Shown: in pieces, positions 1 to 5,207 of the stretch
How positions within the stretch are numbered: the first letter of the stretch is position 1
How the letters are laid out: each line of letters starts with the position of its first letter
Assembly: GCA_021812735.1 (NCBI GenBank)
Contig: JAKAMV010000355.1
Location: 1 to 8,917 of the forward strand
Reading direction: 5' to 3'
DNA length: 8,917 nucleotides
From: Chloroflexota bacterium
GTDB lineage: Bacteria; Chloroflexota; Limnocylindria; Limnocylindrales; CSP1-4
Notes under the pieces: generated by a model
What the model saw: the letters and a program-made list of their open reading frames with translations, nothing else
Told to the model about the DNA's origin: nothing
Databases searched by the model: none
Program-made: the position numbers and the translations under genes

Positions 1-177
1 CAGGAGAGCCTCCGCCTCGTCCACTAGGGCGTCCAGCTTGACCATCCGCCGGTGCTCATAGAGCACGCGCGTGGTGGAGAGCCCCTCCCCGAGGTTGCCC
101 AGCGAGATGGCGTCCCAGGCCGCCGCGACGGGCAGTCTCGTGGCGGTGATCAGGCAGCGACGCAGGAGGCGGGTCAC
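1..177 (-). CDS. Hypothetical phage protein, N-terminal part (runs off left edge)
   Basis: The first 59 codons of a leftward gene are present and the reading frame is still open at the window edge. It starts with GTG at 177, inside a GTGA overlap with the stop of the preceding gene. The purine-rich stretch GAGGGA just upstream can serve as ribosome binding site. The peptide begins MTRLLRRC and contains LPVAAAWDAISLGNLGEG (residues 16-33) and TRVLYEHRR, with no transmembrane segment or known catalytic motif. The WDxxSLGNxGEG...TRVLxEH pattern resembles small uncharacterised phage proteins I recall from recombination regions, but I cannot give a function. Translational coupling behind RecT suggests it belongs to the early recombination operon. 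The frame is very likely real; the function is unknown. Confidence 0.72.
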   Translation of the reverse strand, partial: MTRLLRRCLITATRLPVAAAWDAISLGNLGEGLSTTRVLYEHRRMVKLDALVDEAEALL

Positions 178-572
178 GGCGTCCCTCGCGGCTTCCCGGC
201 GCTGAACCGCTCGACGTAGATGGCCTCGCTCTTGTCCACGATCGCGCGCCCCTCTGGCGTGGACCCGTCCACCGCTTCGACCTCGGGCGGCTTGTTCGCC
301 ATCCCGCGTGCCCACGCCGCGGGCTCCTTGTCGCCGTGGCCCTCGAACGCCTGCGCGACAGTCACCCAGGCCGCCGCCCAGCCGCTGCGGAAGCCGGCCA
401 GCATGGTCGCCTTGATGTGCTCCACGGTAATCGCGCCGGCCTCGGTCCCCTTCGCCTCGGCGTCGAGGATCGCCTGGGCCCTCCTCGCCATGTCCCCGAG
501 CGATGGCGCGGCGTCCTGCTCGCCGTCGAGCAGGATCACGTCGAGGAGCAGGCGGCGCAGATCGGGGGTCAC
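174..572 (-). CDS. Hypothetical protein downstream of RecT (132 aa)
   Basis: The gene begins with GTG at 572, inside a GTGA overlap with the stop of recT. AAGGAGGAG lies 5 bases upstream of the start and is one of the best Shine-Dalgarno sequences in the operon. The protein is soluble-looking and mildly acidic in its N-terminal half. It has a predicted helical segment around residues 20-40 (LGDMARRAQAILDAEAKG), a Trp/Ala-rich helix around 60-75 (FRSGWAAAWVTVAQAF) and a C-terminal tail rich in Glu, Lys and Pro. I recognise no domain. Its position directly after the annealing protein is where phages often carry recombination accessories such as single-strand binding proteins, but no OB-fold pattern or acidic SSB-type tip is visible, so I do not call it SSB. 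Confidence 0.8.
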   Translation of the reverse strand: MTPDLRRLLLDVILLDGEQDAAPSLGDMARRAQAILDAEAKGTEAGAITVEHIKATMLAGFRSGWAAAWVTVAQAFEGHGDKEPAAWARGMANKPPEVEAVDGSTPEGRAIVDKSEAIYVERFSAGKPRGTP

Positions 573-1390
573 GGCGCCTCCTCCTTGTCGCCCGCCTCGG
601 GCTCGCGCTCCTCGGCCTGCGGCGCCGGCCGCCCGATCTTCGCGGCGAGCTTGGCCTTGACGCCTACCGCGCGCCCGATGGTCGAGCCGATCACCTCGCC
701 GACCACGGAAGGGGCATCGCCGACCTCCGACGACTCGTCGATGGAGATCGCCTCCGCGAGCTCGATGGAGAGCGGGAGGTACTTGCAGATCCGGCGCACC
801 ACGGTCTTGCGCGCCATCTCGGCGTAGTCGTTCACCCACGGTCCGCTGCCCGACATCTTCGACCGCCCACGGATCGCGTCCACTTCGGCGCGGGTCATCA
901 CCTCGATCTGCCGTCCGCCGTCCCGCAGGATGGCGATGGCGTAGACGGCGACGACGTCGCCCGGGGATCCCGTCATGGCCGGCTCGTGCGAGAGCGCCGG
1001 GTCCAGCCCGTAGCGGCAGGTGAAGTGGTCGCGCTCGCGGACGACGTGCGCCTCGATCGACAGGATCTGGCCCGACCGTCGCGCGAGACTGATCAGCCCG
1101 CGGTAGCCGATGATCAGGGAGCACTCGCCTTTGAAGGGAACGAGGTACGCCTCCCCGAGCGCGCTCCCGGGCTCCAGGCCCACCTGTGCGGCCTGCATGA
1201 CGCTCGCGAGCAGACTGGAGGGCGAGCACTCGAGGAGCGCGGGAGTCCGGCCGGCCGCCGCCAGGACCACCCTGATTAGCCGGTCCGGCGTGAGGTGCTT
1301 GGGGATGACCTCGGCCAGGCGGTCGCGGGACCGGTCGAGCAGATCGCGGACGGTGGCGATGGACATGGACTGCTGGATCTGGGCGCTCAT
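569..1390 (-). CDS. recT: RecT-family single-strand DNA annealing protein
   Basis: This 273-aa protein is a RecT-type annealase. It coats single-stranded DNA made by the partner exonuclease and pairs it with complementary strands, supporting phage recombination and end repair. Diagnostic stretches are SSLLASVMQAAQVGLEPGS (58-76), AYLVPFKGECSLIIGYRGLI (81-100), the SGQILSIEAHVV strand (106-117), MTRAEVDAIR (165-174) and the helical GPWVNDYAEMARKTVVRRICKYLP region (183-206), in the order seen across the RecT/Bet superfamily. The C-terminal 50 residues are charged and low in complexity, as is common in the family. The ATG at 1390 is chosen because AAGGAGAG precedes it and its ATGA overlaps the exonuclease stop; an upstream extension in this frame has no such support. 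Co-transcription directly behind the YqaJ-type nuclease is the usual arrangement. Length fits the family. Confidence 0.95.
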   Translation of the reverse strand: MSAQIQQSMSIATVRDLLDRSRDRLAEVIPKHLTPDRLIRVVLAAAGRTPALLECSPSSLLASVMQAAQVGLEPGSALGEAYLVPFKGECSLIIGYRGLISLARRSGQILSIEAHVVRERDHFTCRYGLDPALSHEPAMTGSPGDVVAVYAIAILRDGGRQIEVMTRAEVDAIRGRSKMSGSGPWVNDYAEMARKTVVRRICKYLPLSIELAEAISIDESSEVGDAPSVVGEVIGSTIGRAVGVKAKLAAKIGRPAPQAEEREPEAGDKEEAP

Positions 1391-2355
1391 GTGCTCTCCT
1401 TGGCGAGCCGGAGCTGGCGAGCCCCCGGCGTGGTGGTGGTGTGCTGCGCGATGACCTCCCTGGTGGCGGCCGAGGCGTGCGCGACGCCCTCCCAATCGAC
1501 TCGCGCGGAGGGGCGATTGCTGCGCCAGGTCGCGAGGCCGGCGATCCCGTCGCTGTCACCGATGGCGGTCTTGAGGGCCGCGACGGCTTCCGCCTCGGCG
1601 CGCTCGGCCACCTTGAGCGCGGCCTTCGCGTTGCGGACCGCATCGACCAGCGCGCGTCGCTCGGGCGTGGCTTCGAGCGCCGGTCCGACGCTCGCCGGGT
1701 AGCGACGCCGCAGGTAGCGGTCGTAGGCCTCGCTCCCGTCCACGGGGCACGGCAGGCCCTGAACGACATGGTCTGACCACCAACGCTCGGTGAACTCGAC
1801 GATCTGCGCGCCCATCTCGCGGTCGCGGACGATCGGGTACTCGCGGTACTGGTTGCCCCCGATCAGGGGGACGAGCCAGCCCTCGTCGAGGTCGAGCACC
1901 TCGAGCTGCGCCTGGACTTGGGTGAGGTACGCCTCCGGGATCGCGTCCTCCTGGTCCCCGAACTCCTTGGAGCGGTACGCGGAGACCGCCTTGATCTCCA
2001 GCACCCCGAGCCATGTCGCGCGCGCTCGGTGGCCCGCGGGGACGATCACTCGGTCCGCGCTCGCGAGGAGGGCCTTGCAGGACCGATGGCGCAGCGTCGG
2101 CGGCGTGAAGATCGCGAGCTCGGCCCCGGCCTCGCGACGACGATCGATCCACTCGTCCGCGATCGGTCGCTCGAGGCGCTGGCCCCAGCGGGTGTATTCG
2201 TTGCCGGCGAAAGGCGGGAGTTCGCCGCGCTTGACGGCGGCCAGCTCGGCGGCCGACTGGAAAGGCGAGAGCCCGAGGGCGACGGGCACCTCGGAGGCAC
2301 CAAGGCCGGTGGCGCGGAGCGCCTGGCTTGCGCGGGACAGAGAGGGGATGGTCAT
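1387..2355 (-). CDS. YqaJ-like viral recombinase / exonuclease
   Basis: This 322-aa protein belongs to the YqaJ/lambda-exonuclease group of PD-(D/E)XK nucleases. It should resect double-stranded DNA ends to single strands for the neighbouring RecT protein. The N-terminus has the YqaJ signature GLGASEVPVALGLSPF (17-32), followed by RWGQRLERPIADEW (56-69) with the conserved Glu of the first helix. The catalytic core reads SADRVIV (D101) and then LEIKAVSAY (E120-x-K122). YLTQVQAQLEVL (143-154) supplies the conserved Gln-rich helix. After about residue 230 a charged Ala/Glu/Lys helix and TWRSNRPSARVDW follow, as in many longer YqaJ proteins. The ATG at 2355 lies in an ATGA overlap with the upstream Imm5-like gene, with AGAGG six bases ahead. 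The catalytic residues appear intact, so the enzyme is probably active. Confidence 0.92.
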   Translation of the reverse strand: MTIPSLSRASQALRATGLGASEVPVALGLSPFQSAAELAAVKRGELPPFAGNEYTRWGQRLERPIADEWIDRRREAGAELAIFTPPTLRHRSCKALLASADRVIVPAGHRARATWLGVLEIKAVSAYRSKEFGDQEDAIPEAYLTQVQAQLEVLDLDEGWLVPLIGGNQYREYPIVRDREMGAQIVEFTERWWSDHVVQGLPCPVDGSEAYDRYLRRRYPASVGPALEATPERRALVDAVRNAKAALKVAERAEAEAVAALKTAIGDSDGIAGLATWRSNRPSARVDWEGVAHASAATREVIAQHTTTTPGARQLRLAKEST

Positions 2356-2996
2356 GCGATGCCTCTTTCGGTGAGCACGGCCTCAACGACGGGCCATGGG
2401 ATCTGGGTGCGGACGCAGTCAGCCACGGCGGCCATATAGGCGGTGCGGACAAGGCCCCTAGCGAGAGCGTCCGCGGCGCCGGCGAAAAGGACGGCGAGGG
2501 CGGGGTCCGCAGAGGCAACATCGGCGGCAGCGGCGACGGCATCGACGGCAGCGGAGTCCCGGAAGGCGGCAAGGGCGGCGTACTGGGCCGCTGCCGAGGC
2601 GGCCATGGCGGACGGGTTGGACCGGGTGGACGCGCGGAGGGCGACCCAGGCAGCGTAGGCCGCCTGTTCGGATCCGCCCACCGAATCCACCGTCACCCCC
2701 TCTTCACCCCTCGCCCACGCCTCGGCAGCCTCGATCGCGAGTCGCGGCCGGTCCTCGCCCTGCGGGATGTACCCAAGCGCCGGCCGGACCGCGGCGCATG
2801 TGGCTCCGACCACCAGGCGCCGATCGACGCCAGCCCAGGAGGCCAGCCAGAGCAGGATGTCGCCCCGGAGACAGCCGGCCCACATGGCGGCGGGATCCCC
2901 GGGGACAGCCGAGAGGGCCTCCGCCGCCCGATGGCCGCCGGCGAGGATGGAGCGCCGCAGGGCGTCGAGGAACTGGTCGCGGGTGATCGCGCTCAC
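2352..2996 (-). CDS. Imm5-like 'putative immunity protein', paralogue A
   Basis: A 214-aa Ala-rich helical protein. From the N-terminus it has ITRDQFLDAL, then CLRGDILLWLA (42-52), GVDRR (56-60), CAAVRPALGY (67-76), RPRLAIEAAEAWARGE (83-98), a long Ala-rich region (about 110-180) and DCVRTQIPW (193-201). The C-x-x-GD / GVDRR / RPxLAIEAAEAWxRGE / Ala-repeat pattern matches phage and bacterial proteins often annotated 'putative immunity protein' (Imm5-like). That name comes from toxin-immunity loci; the role in phages is not established. It is clearly homologous to the product at 7300-7941 and more distantly to that at 3513-4106. Start is GTG at 2996 in a GTGA overlap, with only a poor Shine-Dalgarno sequence, so expression probably depends on coupling. 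No toxin gene is visible beside it. Family assignment is from motif memory, not a search. Confidence 0.8.
   Translation of the reverse strand: MSAITRDQFLDALRRSILAGGHRAAEALSAVPGDPAAMWAGCLRGDILLWLASWAGVDRRLVVGATCAAVRPALGYIPQGEDRPRLAIEAAEAWARGEEGVTVDSVGGSEQAAYAAWVALRASTRSNPSAMAASAAAQYAALAAFRDSAAVDAVAAAADVASADPALAVLFAGAADALARGLVRTAYMAAVADCVRTQIPWPVVEAVLTERGIA
2712..2748 (-). repeat. 37-bp inverted repeat, left copy (inside paralogue A)
   Basis: The reverse complement of this segment is identical, base for base, to 7587-7623. It encodes the conserved core of the Imm5-like family (residues 83-95 of paralogue A). Flanking bases diverge on both sides. The two copies lie in opposite orientation about 4.8 kb apart and in the same codon register. 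Confidence 0.9.
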
Positions 2997-3310
2997 CGGA
3001 GCACCGCCACAGCCTGCTCGACCGCCGCGAGGATCTGGTTACGCTCGATCTCTGGCCGCGTCGCCCACCCGTCGAGGGCGCGCTCGGAGGCGACCTGGAG
3101 GACGCATGCCGCGCAGCACCAGTCCCCCTCCAGGCGCACCCCCTCGTCCTCTGCCATGGGGCGCTCGCATGCGCCGCACGACTCCTCGGTCCCTGGCCCC
3201 TCCGCCTCGGCCTCGCGGGCGTACTCGTAGGATTCGTGGGTGCGGCGTTCCGACGGCGACAGGTGCATGGCGACTTCCTCCGGGTGGTATTGGACGTGTC
3301 CGACGGACAT
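2993..3310 (-). CDS. Small zinc-binding (four-cysteine) protein
   Basis: A 105-aa acidic protein with a probable zinc site: C45-GA-C48, then about 17 residues, then C66-AA-C69 (C65 is adjacent). This suggests a zinc ribbon or treble-clef finger. The N-terminal part is charged (SPSERRTHESYEYAREAEAE) and the C-terminal 30 residues look helical. The start at ATG 3310 forms a TGATG overlap with the upstream gene and has AGGA seven bases ahead. Third codon positions from 3310 onward are G/C-rich, which supports coding. A second ATG at 3268 has a stronger GGAGGA sequence and would give a 91-aa product starting MHLSPSERR; both forms may be made. The stop overlaps the GTG of paralogue A (GTGA). No function is assigned; zinc ribbons of this size often bind nucleic acid or proteins. 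Confidence 0.8.
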   Translation of the reverse strand: MSVGHVQYHPEEVAMHLSPSERRTHESYEYAREAEAEGPGTEESCGACERPMAEDEGVRLEGDWCCAACVLQVASERALDGWATRPEIERNQILAAVEQAVAVLR

Positions 3311-3516
3311 CACGGCATCCTTCGGCCCGAGGCGATCCAGGCCGCCATCGCGCGTCGATTGCACCGCTCCAGAGCGTCCGCGAGGCGCTCGATTTTGGAC
3401 GAGTCGCCGGCCCAGGTGCGGACGTGGCAGAGCTGCGCCTCGCCAACCGTGATCTCGCGCGAGACGCGCGGCGGGGGGGAGCCGCCCTCTGCCGAATCGT
3501 TGACGGGCGGCGTCAC
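3310..3516 (-). CDS. Small hypothetical protein (68 aa)
   Basis: The reading frame links the Imm5-like gene at 3513-4106 (GTGA overlap at 3513-3516) to the zinc-binding protein (TGATG overlap at its end). AGAGG stands five bases before the GTG start. The N-terminal 17 residues are Pro/Gly/Ser-rich and probably disordered. The remainder contains REITVGEAQLCHVRTW and a basic amphipathic helix, SKIERLADALERCNRRAMAAW. No known motif is recognised. The gene is supported mainly by tight coupling on both sides and G/C-rich third codon positions. The annotation could be wrong if this is only a spacer, but overlaps at both ends make that unlikely. Confidence 0.7.
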   Translation of the reverse strand: MTPPVNDSAEGGSPPPRVSREITVGEAQLCHVRTWAGDSSKIERLADALERCNRRAMAAWIASGRRMP

Positions 3517-4106
3517 GAGAGCCTCTCGGCACCGTCGAGGATCCAGGCGATCGGAATCTGCTCACGGATGACGTTGGCGGACGCCGCAAGGGACGCGGCC
3601 TGAGCCCGGCGACCCTCGGCTAGCGCCTCTTGGGGCGAGCGCCCGGCTCGCAGGGCAAGGTGCTCTTCCCGCTCAAACTCAGCGCAGGCCACATGCCCGA
3701 CCGCCACGCTAGGACGGGTGAGCATCAAGCGGATCGCCTCGCGATGATGGCTGGCGGCGCCGGTGCCCACATAGGACCCAGCGACCTCGTCGATCGCGCT
3801 GGCCGCCATATCGTAGGTGGCCTTTTTGTTGTGCCACGCGAGCGCGACATCCATGGCGTGCGCGGCTCGTTGTTCGCGAGGATAGGCGTACGCCAGGATG
3901 GGGCGCATACACTCGACCACGGCTGGGACCAAGTCCTCTCGGATGATCCCAACGGACTCCGCGAACCCGAGGAGGCGATCCCCGCGGTCGCAGCGATACC
4001 ACGCCTCCTCGATCAGGACGTTGCGCATCCAGATATTGAAGGCCTCTTGCGGCGGCCTGCCATGCAGCAACTGCGTCAGCCCGGCGATCGATCCCGCTTC
4101 GGTCAT
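3513..4106 (-). CDS. Divergent Imm5-like protein, paralogue C (first gene of leftward operon)
   Basis: A 197-aa helical protein heading the leftward operon. It follows the motif order of the other two Imm5-like proteins, with weaker matches: EEAWYRCDRGDRLLGFAESVGI (33-54) for CxRGDxLLxxAxxxGV, CMRPILAYAYP (66-76) for the RPAL segment, AMDVALAWHNKKAT (84-97) for AIEAAEAWARGE, and NVIREQIPIAWIL (178-190) for the terminal VRxQIPW. The Ala-rich middle is less extreme and carries GSYVGTGAASHHREA (110-124). Start is ATG 4106, with GGGAGAG six bases upstream. As first gene behind the leftward promoter it should be made earliest and most strongly in this operon. The homology is my own alignment by eye; it could instead be a general helical-repeat protein. 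Function unknown; a host-directed or superinfection role is only conjecture. Confidence 0.75.
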   Translation of the reverse strand: MTEAGSIAGLTQLLHGRPPQEAFNIWMRNVLIEEAWYRCDRGDRLLGFAESVGIIREDLVPAVVECMRPILAYAYPREQRAAHAMDVALAWHNKKATYDMAASAIDEVAGSYVGTGAASHHREAIRLMLTRPSVAVGHVACAEFEREEHLALRAGRSPQEALAEGRRAQAASLAASANVIREQIPIAWILDGAERLS

Positions 4107-4107
4107 G

Positions 4108-4125
4108 GCTCACTCTCCCGTGAGC
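4108..4125. promoter_or_regulatory. Inverted repeat around leftward ribosome binding site
   Basis: GCTCAC (4108-4113) and GTGAGC (4120-4125) are perfect inverted arms separated by six bases. In the leftward mRNA the Shine-Dalgarno GGGAGAG (4113-4119) lies in the loop and edge of this element. The predicted transcription start is near 4120, so a transcript starting there would contain only one full arm. That makes a DNA operator more likely than an RNA hairpin. Either reading is inference. Confidence 0.4.
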
Positions 4126-4126
4126 A

Positions 4127-4155
4127 CCTATGGCACGCGCGCCACGGGGTGTCAA
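4127..4155 (-). promoter_or_regulatory. Leftward early promoter (PL-like)
   Basis: On the minus strand TTGACA (4155-4150) is a perfect -35 box. After a 17-base spacer comes CATAGG (4132-4127) as a partial -10 box. Predicted start is near 4120, giving a leader of about 14 bases that contains the GGGAGAG ribosome binding site for the gene starting at 4106. Divergent placement against the rightward promoter mirrors lambdoid control regions. Confidence 0.62.
4131..4144. promoter_or_regulatory. Candidate operator palindrome in leftward promoter
   Basis: TGGCACGCGCGCCA is a 14-bp palindrome with one mismatched pair, lying in the spacer between the leftward -35 and -10 boxes. A related TGGCGTGCGCC occurs at 4164-4174 and a CAGCGCGCGCGCC stretch at 4194-4206. 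Their spread across the control region fits binding sites for the HTH protein encoded at 4225. G/C-rich DNA produces such palindromes easily, so this is weak. Confidence 0.3.
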
Positions 4156-4189
4156 GCCCACGATGGCGTGCGCCTCGACGGGGGCGATG

Positions 4190-4218
4190 TTGACAGCGCG
4201 CGCGCCGGGTGGTAGCAC
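4190..4218 (+). promoter_or_regulatory. Rightward early promoter giving a leaderless transcript
   Basis: TTGACA (4190-4195) is a perfect -35 box, followed by a 17-base spacer and TAGCAC (4213-4218) as a weak -10 box. A start point seven bases past the -10 falls on 4225, which is the A of the HTH gene's ATG. An inverted repeat GGTG-GTAG-CACC (4208-4219) overlaps the -10 and may be an operator. The weak -10 suggests modest basal strength or activator dependence. Confidence 0.6.
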
Positions 4219-4224
4219 CGACAC

Positions 4225-4464
4225 ATGCCCACCAAAAGGAAGACGCTCTCCCTCGGTGACCGGGTCCGCGCGCTCCGCGAGGCCAGCGGTCTGACCCAGT
4301 CCGTCGTTGCTGCCCGCGCCGGATACCAGCGCGAGGATCTGTCGCGCCTGGAGACAGGCTCGCGGACCGTGAACCCGACGCTCCGGCGGGTCCTGGGGCT
4401 CGCCGCCGCCCTCGGGGTCACGGCGAGCGAGCTTCTCGAAGGGGTCGGACCGCAGGGGAGGTAG
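4225..4464 (+). CDS. XRE/Cro-type HTH transcriptional regulator
   Basis: A 79-aa protein consisting almost only of a lambda-repressor-like HTH domain. LGDRVRALREASGL (10-23) is helix 1, TQSVVAARAG (24-33) helix 2, and YQREDLSRLETGSR (34-47) the recognition helix with the familiar LSRLExGxR ending. PTLRRVLGLAAALGVTASELL (51-71) supplies helices 4-5. There is no C-terminal LexA/CI-type peptidase or dimerisation domain, so it resembles Cro or a short repressor rather than full CI. It is the first gene of the rightward operon and faces a divergent promoter, so autoregulation and control of both arms are likely. ATG 4225 has no convincing Shine-Dalgarno sequence and coincides with the predicted transcription start, suggesting leaderless translation. 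No separate CI-size repressor appears in the window. Confidence 0.9.
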   Translation: MPTKRKTLSLGDRVRALREASGLTQSVVAARAGYQREDLSRLETGSRTVNPTLRRVLGLAAALGVTASELLEGVGPQGR

Positions 4465-4466
4465 CC

Positions 4467-5207
4467 GTGGTCTCCTGGGAGTTGCTCCTCGGGGACTGTT
4501 TGGAGGGGATGGCGGCGCTCCCTGACGGCAGCGTCGATCACGTCATCACCGACCCGCCGTACTCTGAGGCGGTCCACTCGGGCCGGGATGCCCATCGGGG
4601 CCTCTCGGGGGGCAGATTGGTTTCGGTCCCATCTTTCGGATTCGCCCACCTGTCCGATGCTGTGCGAGAGGAGGCCGCTCGGCAGTTCGCGCGCCTCGCG
4701 CGACGGTGGGTGATCATCTTCTCTGACGCCGAGTCCACGCACCTCTGGCGGGACTCATGCGAGGCGGCCGGGCTCCAATTCAAGAGGACCGGGGTCTGGG
4801 ACAAAATCGTAGTCATGCCGCAGATCTCCGGCGACCGCCCCGGCGTCGCCGTGGAGATGATCAACATCTTCCACGCCCCGTGCGCCGGCAAGAGTCGTTG
4901 GAACGGGGGCGGGCGGCCAGGGATCTGGCGTTGCTCTCCGCAGGACGCCGCGCAAGGGGCCAAGCGCGTTCACCCAACGCAGAAGCCGGACGGGCTGATG
5001 GGCGCGCTCGTCGCTGATTTCACCGACCGTGGCGACCTCGTCCTCGACCCGTTCGGCGGAAGTGGCGCGACGGGGGTCGCCGCGATCCGCGCCGGGCGCC
5101 GGTTCATCGGCTGGGAGCGCGATCCTGTGTTTCACGCCGCGGCGGTCGCGAGACTCCGCGCGGCACGCGAGCAGCTCTCCCTCTTCGCTCAACCGGAAGC
5201 GCCATGA
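4467..5207 (+). CDS. Phage DNA methyltransferase (beta class, N6-adenine or N4-cytosine)
   Basis: A 246-aa S-adenosylmethionine-dependent methyltransferase. Motif IV DPPY (29-32) lies near the N-terminus after LLLGDCLEGMAALPDGSVDHVIT. HPTQKP (169-174) is the motif X region, and motif I DPFGGSGATGVAA (194-206) is C-terminal, followed by GRRFIGWERDP (210-220), whose acidic residue contacts the cofactor. The order IV, target-recognition region, X, I defines the beta class, and DPPY favours N6-adenine. The target sequence cannot be read from the protein. No restriction endonuclease is adjacent, so it is an orphan enzyme, probably protecting phage DNA or marking it. GTG 4467 follows AGGGGAGG (4454-4461) by five bases and the HTH stop by two. 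The C-terminus holds QLSLF (236-240), a match to the sliding-clamp-binding pentapeptide. Confidence 0.94.
   Translation: MVSWELLLGDCLEGMAALPDGSVDHVITDPPYSEAVHSGRDAHRGLSGGRLVSVPSFGFAHLSDAVREEAARQFARLARRWVIIFSDAESTHLWRDSCEAAGLQFKRTGVWDKIVVMPQISGDRPGVAVEMINIFHAPCAGKSRWNGGGRPGIWRCSPQDAAQGAKRVHPTQKPDGLMGALVADFTDRGDLVLDPFGGSGATGVAAIRAGRRFIGWERDPVFHAAAVARLRAAREQLSLFAQPEAP

Noticed and set aside
174..572. 132-aa protein after RecT as a phage SSB
   Set aside because: Position is suggestive, but there is no OB-fold strand pattern and no acidic DDxxPF-type tail.
1556..2572. Minus-strand frame of 338 codons overlapping the exonuclease
   Set aside because: It is a different frame of the YqaJ-type gene, is Pro/Arg-rich without domain motifs, and conflicts with the ATGA junction at 2352-2355.
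2328..3230. Plus-strand frame of 300 codons with Gly-rich repeats
   Set aside because: The Gly-rich pattern is the antisense image of the Ala-rich codons (GCC/GGC) in paralogue A; there is no start signal and it conflicts with the leftward operon.
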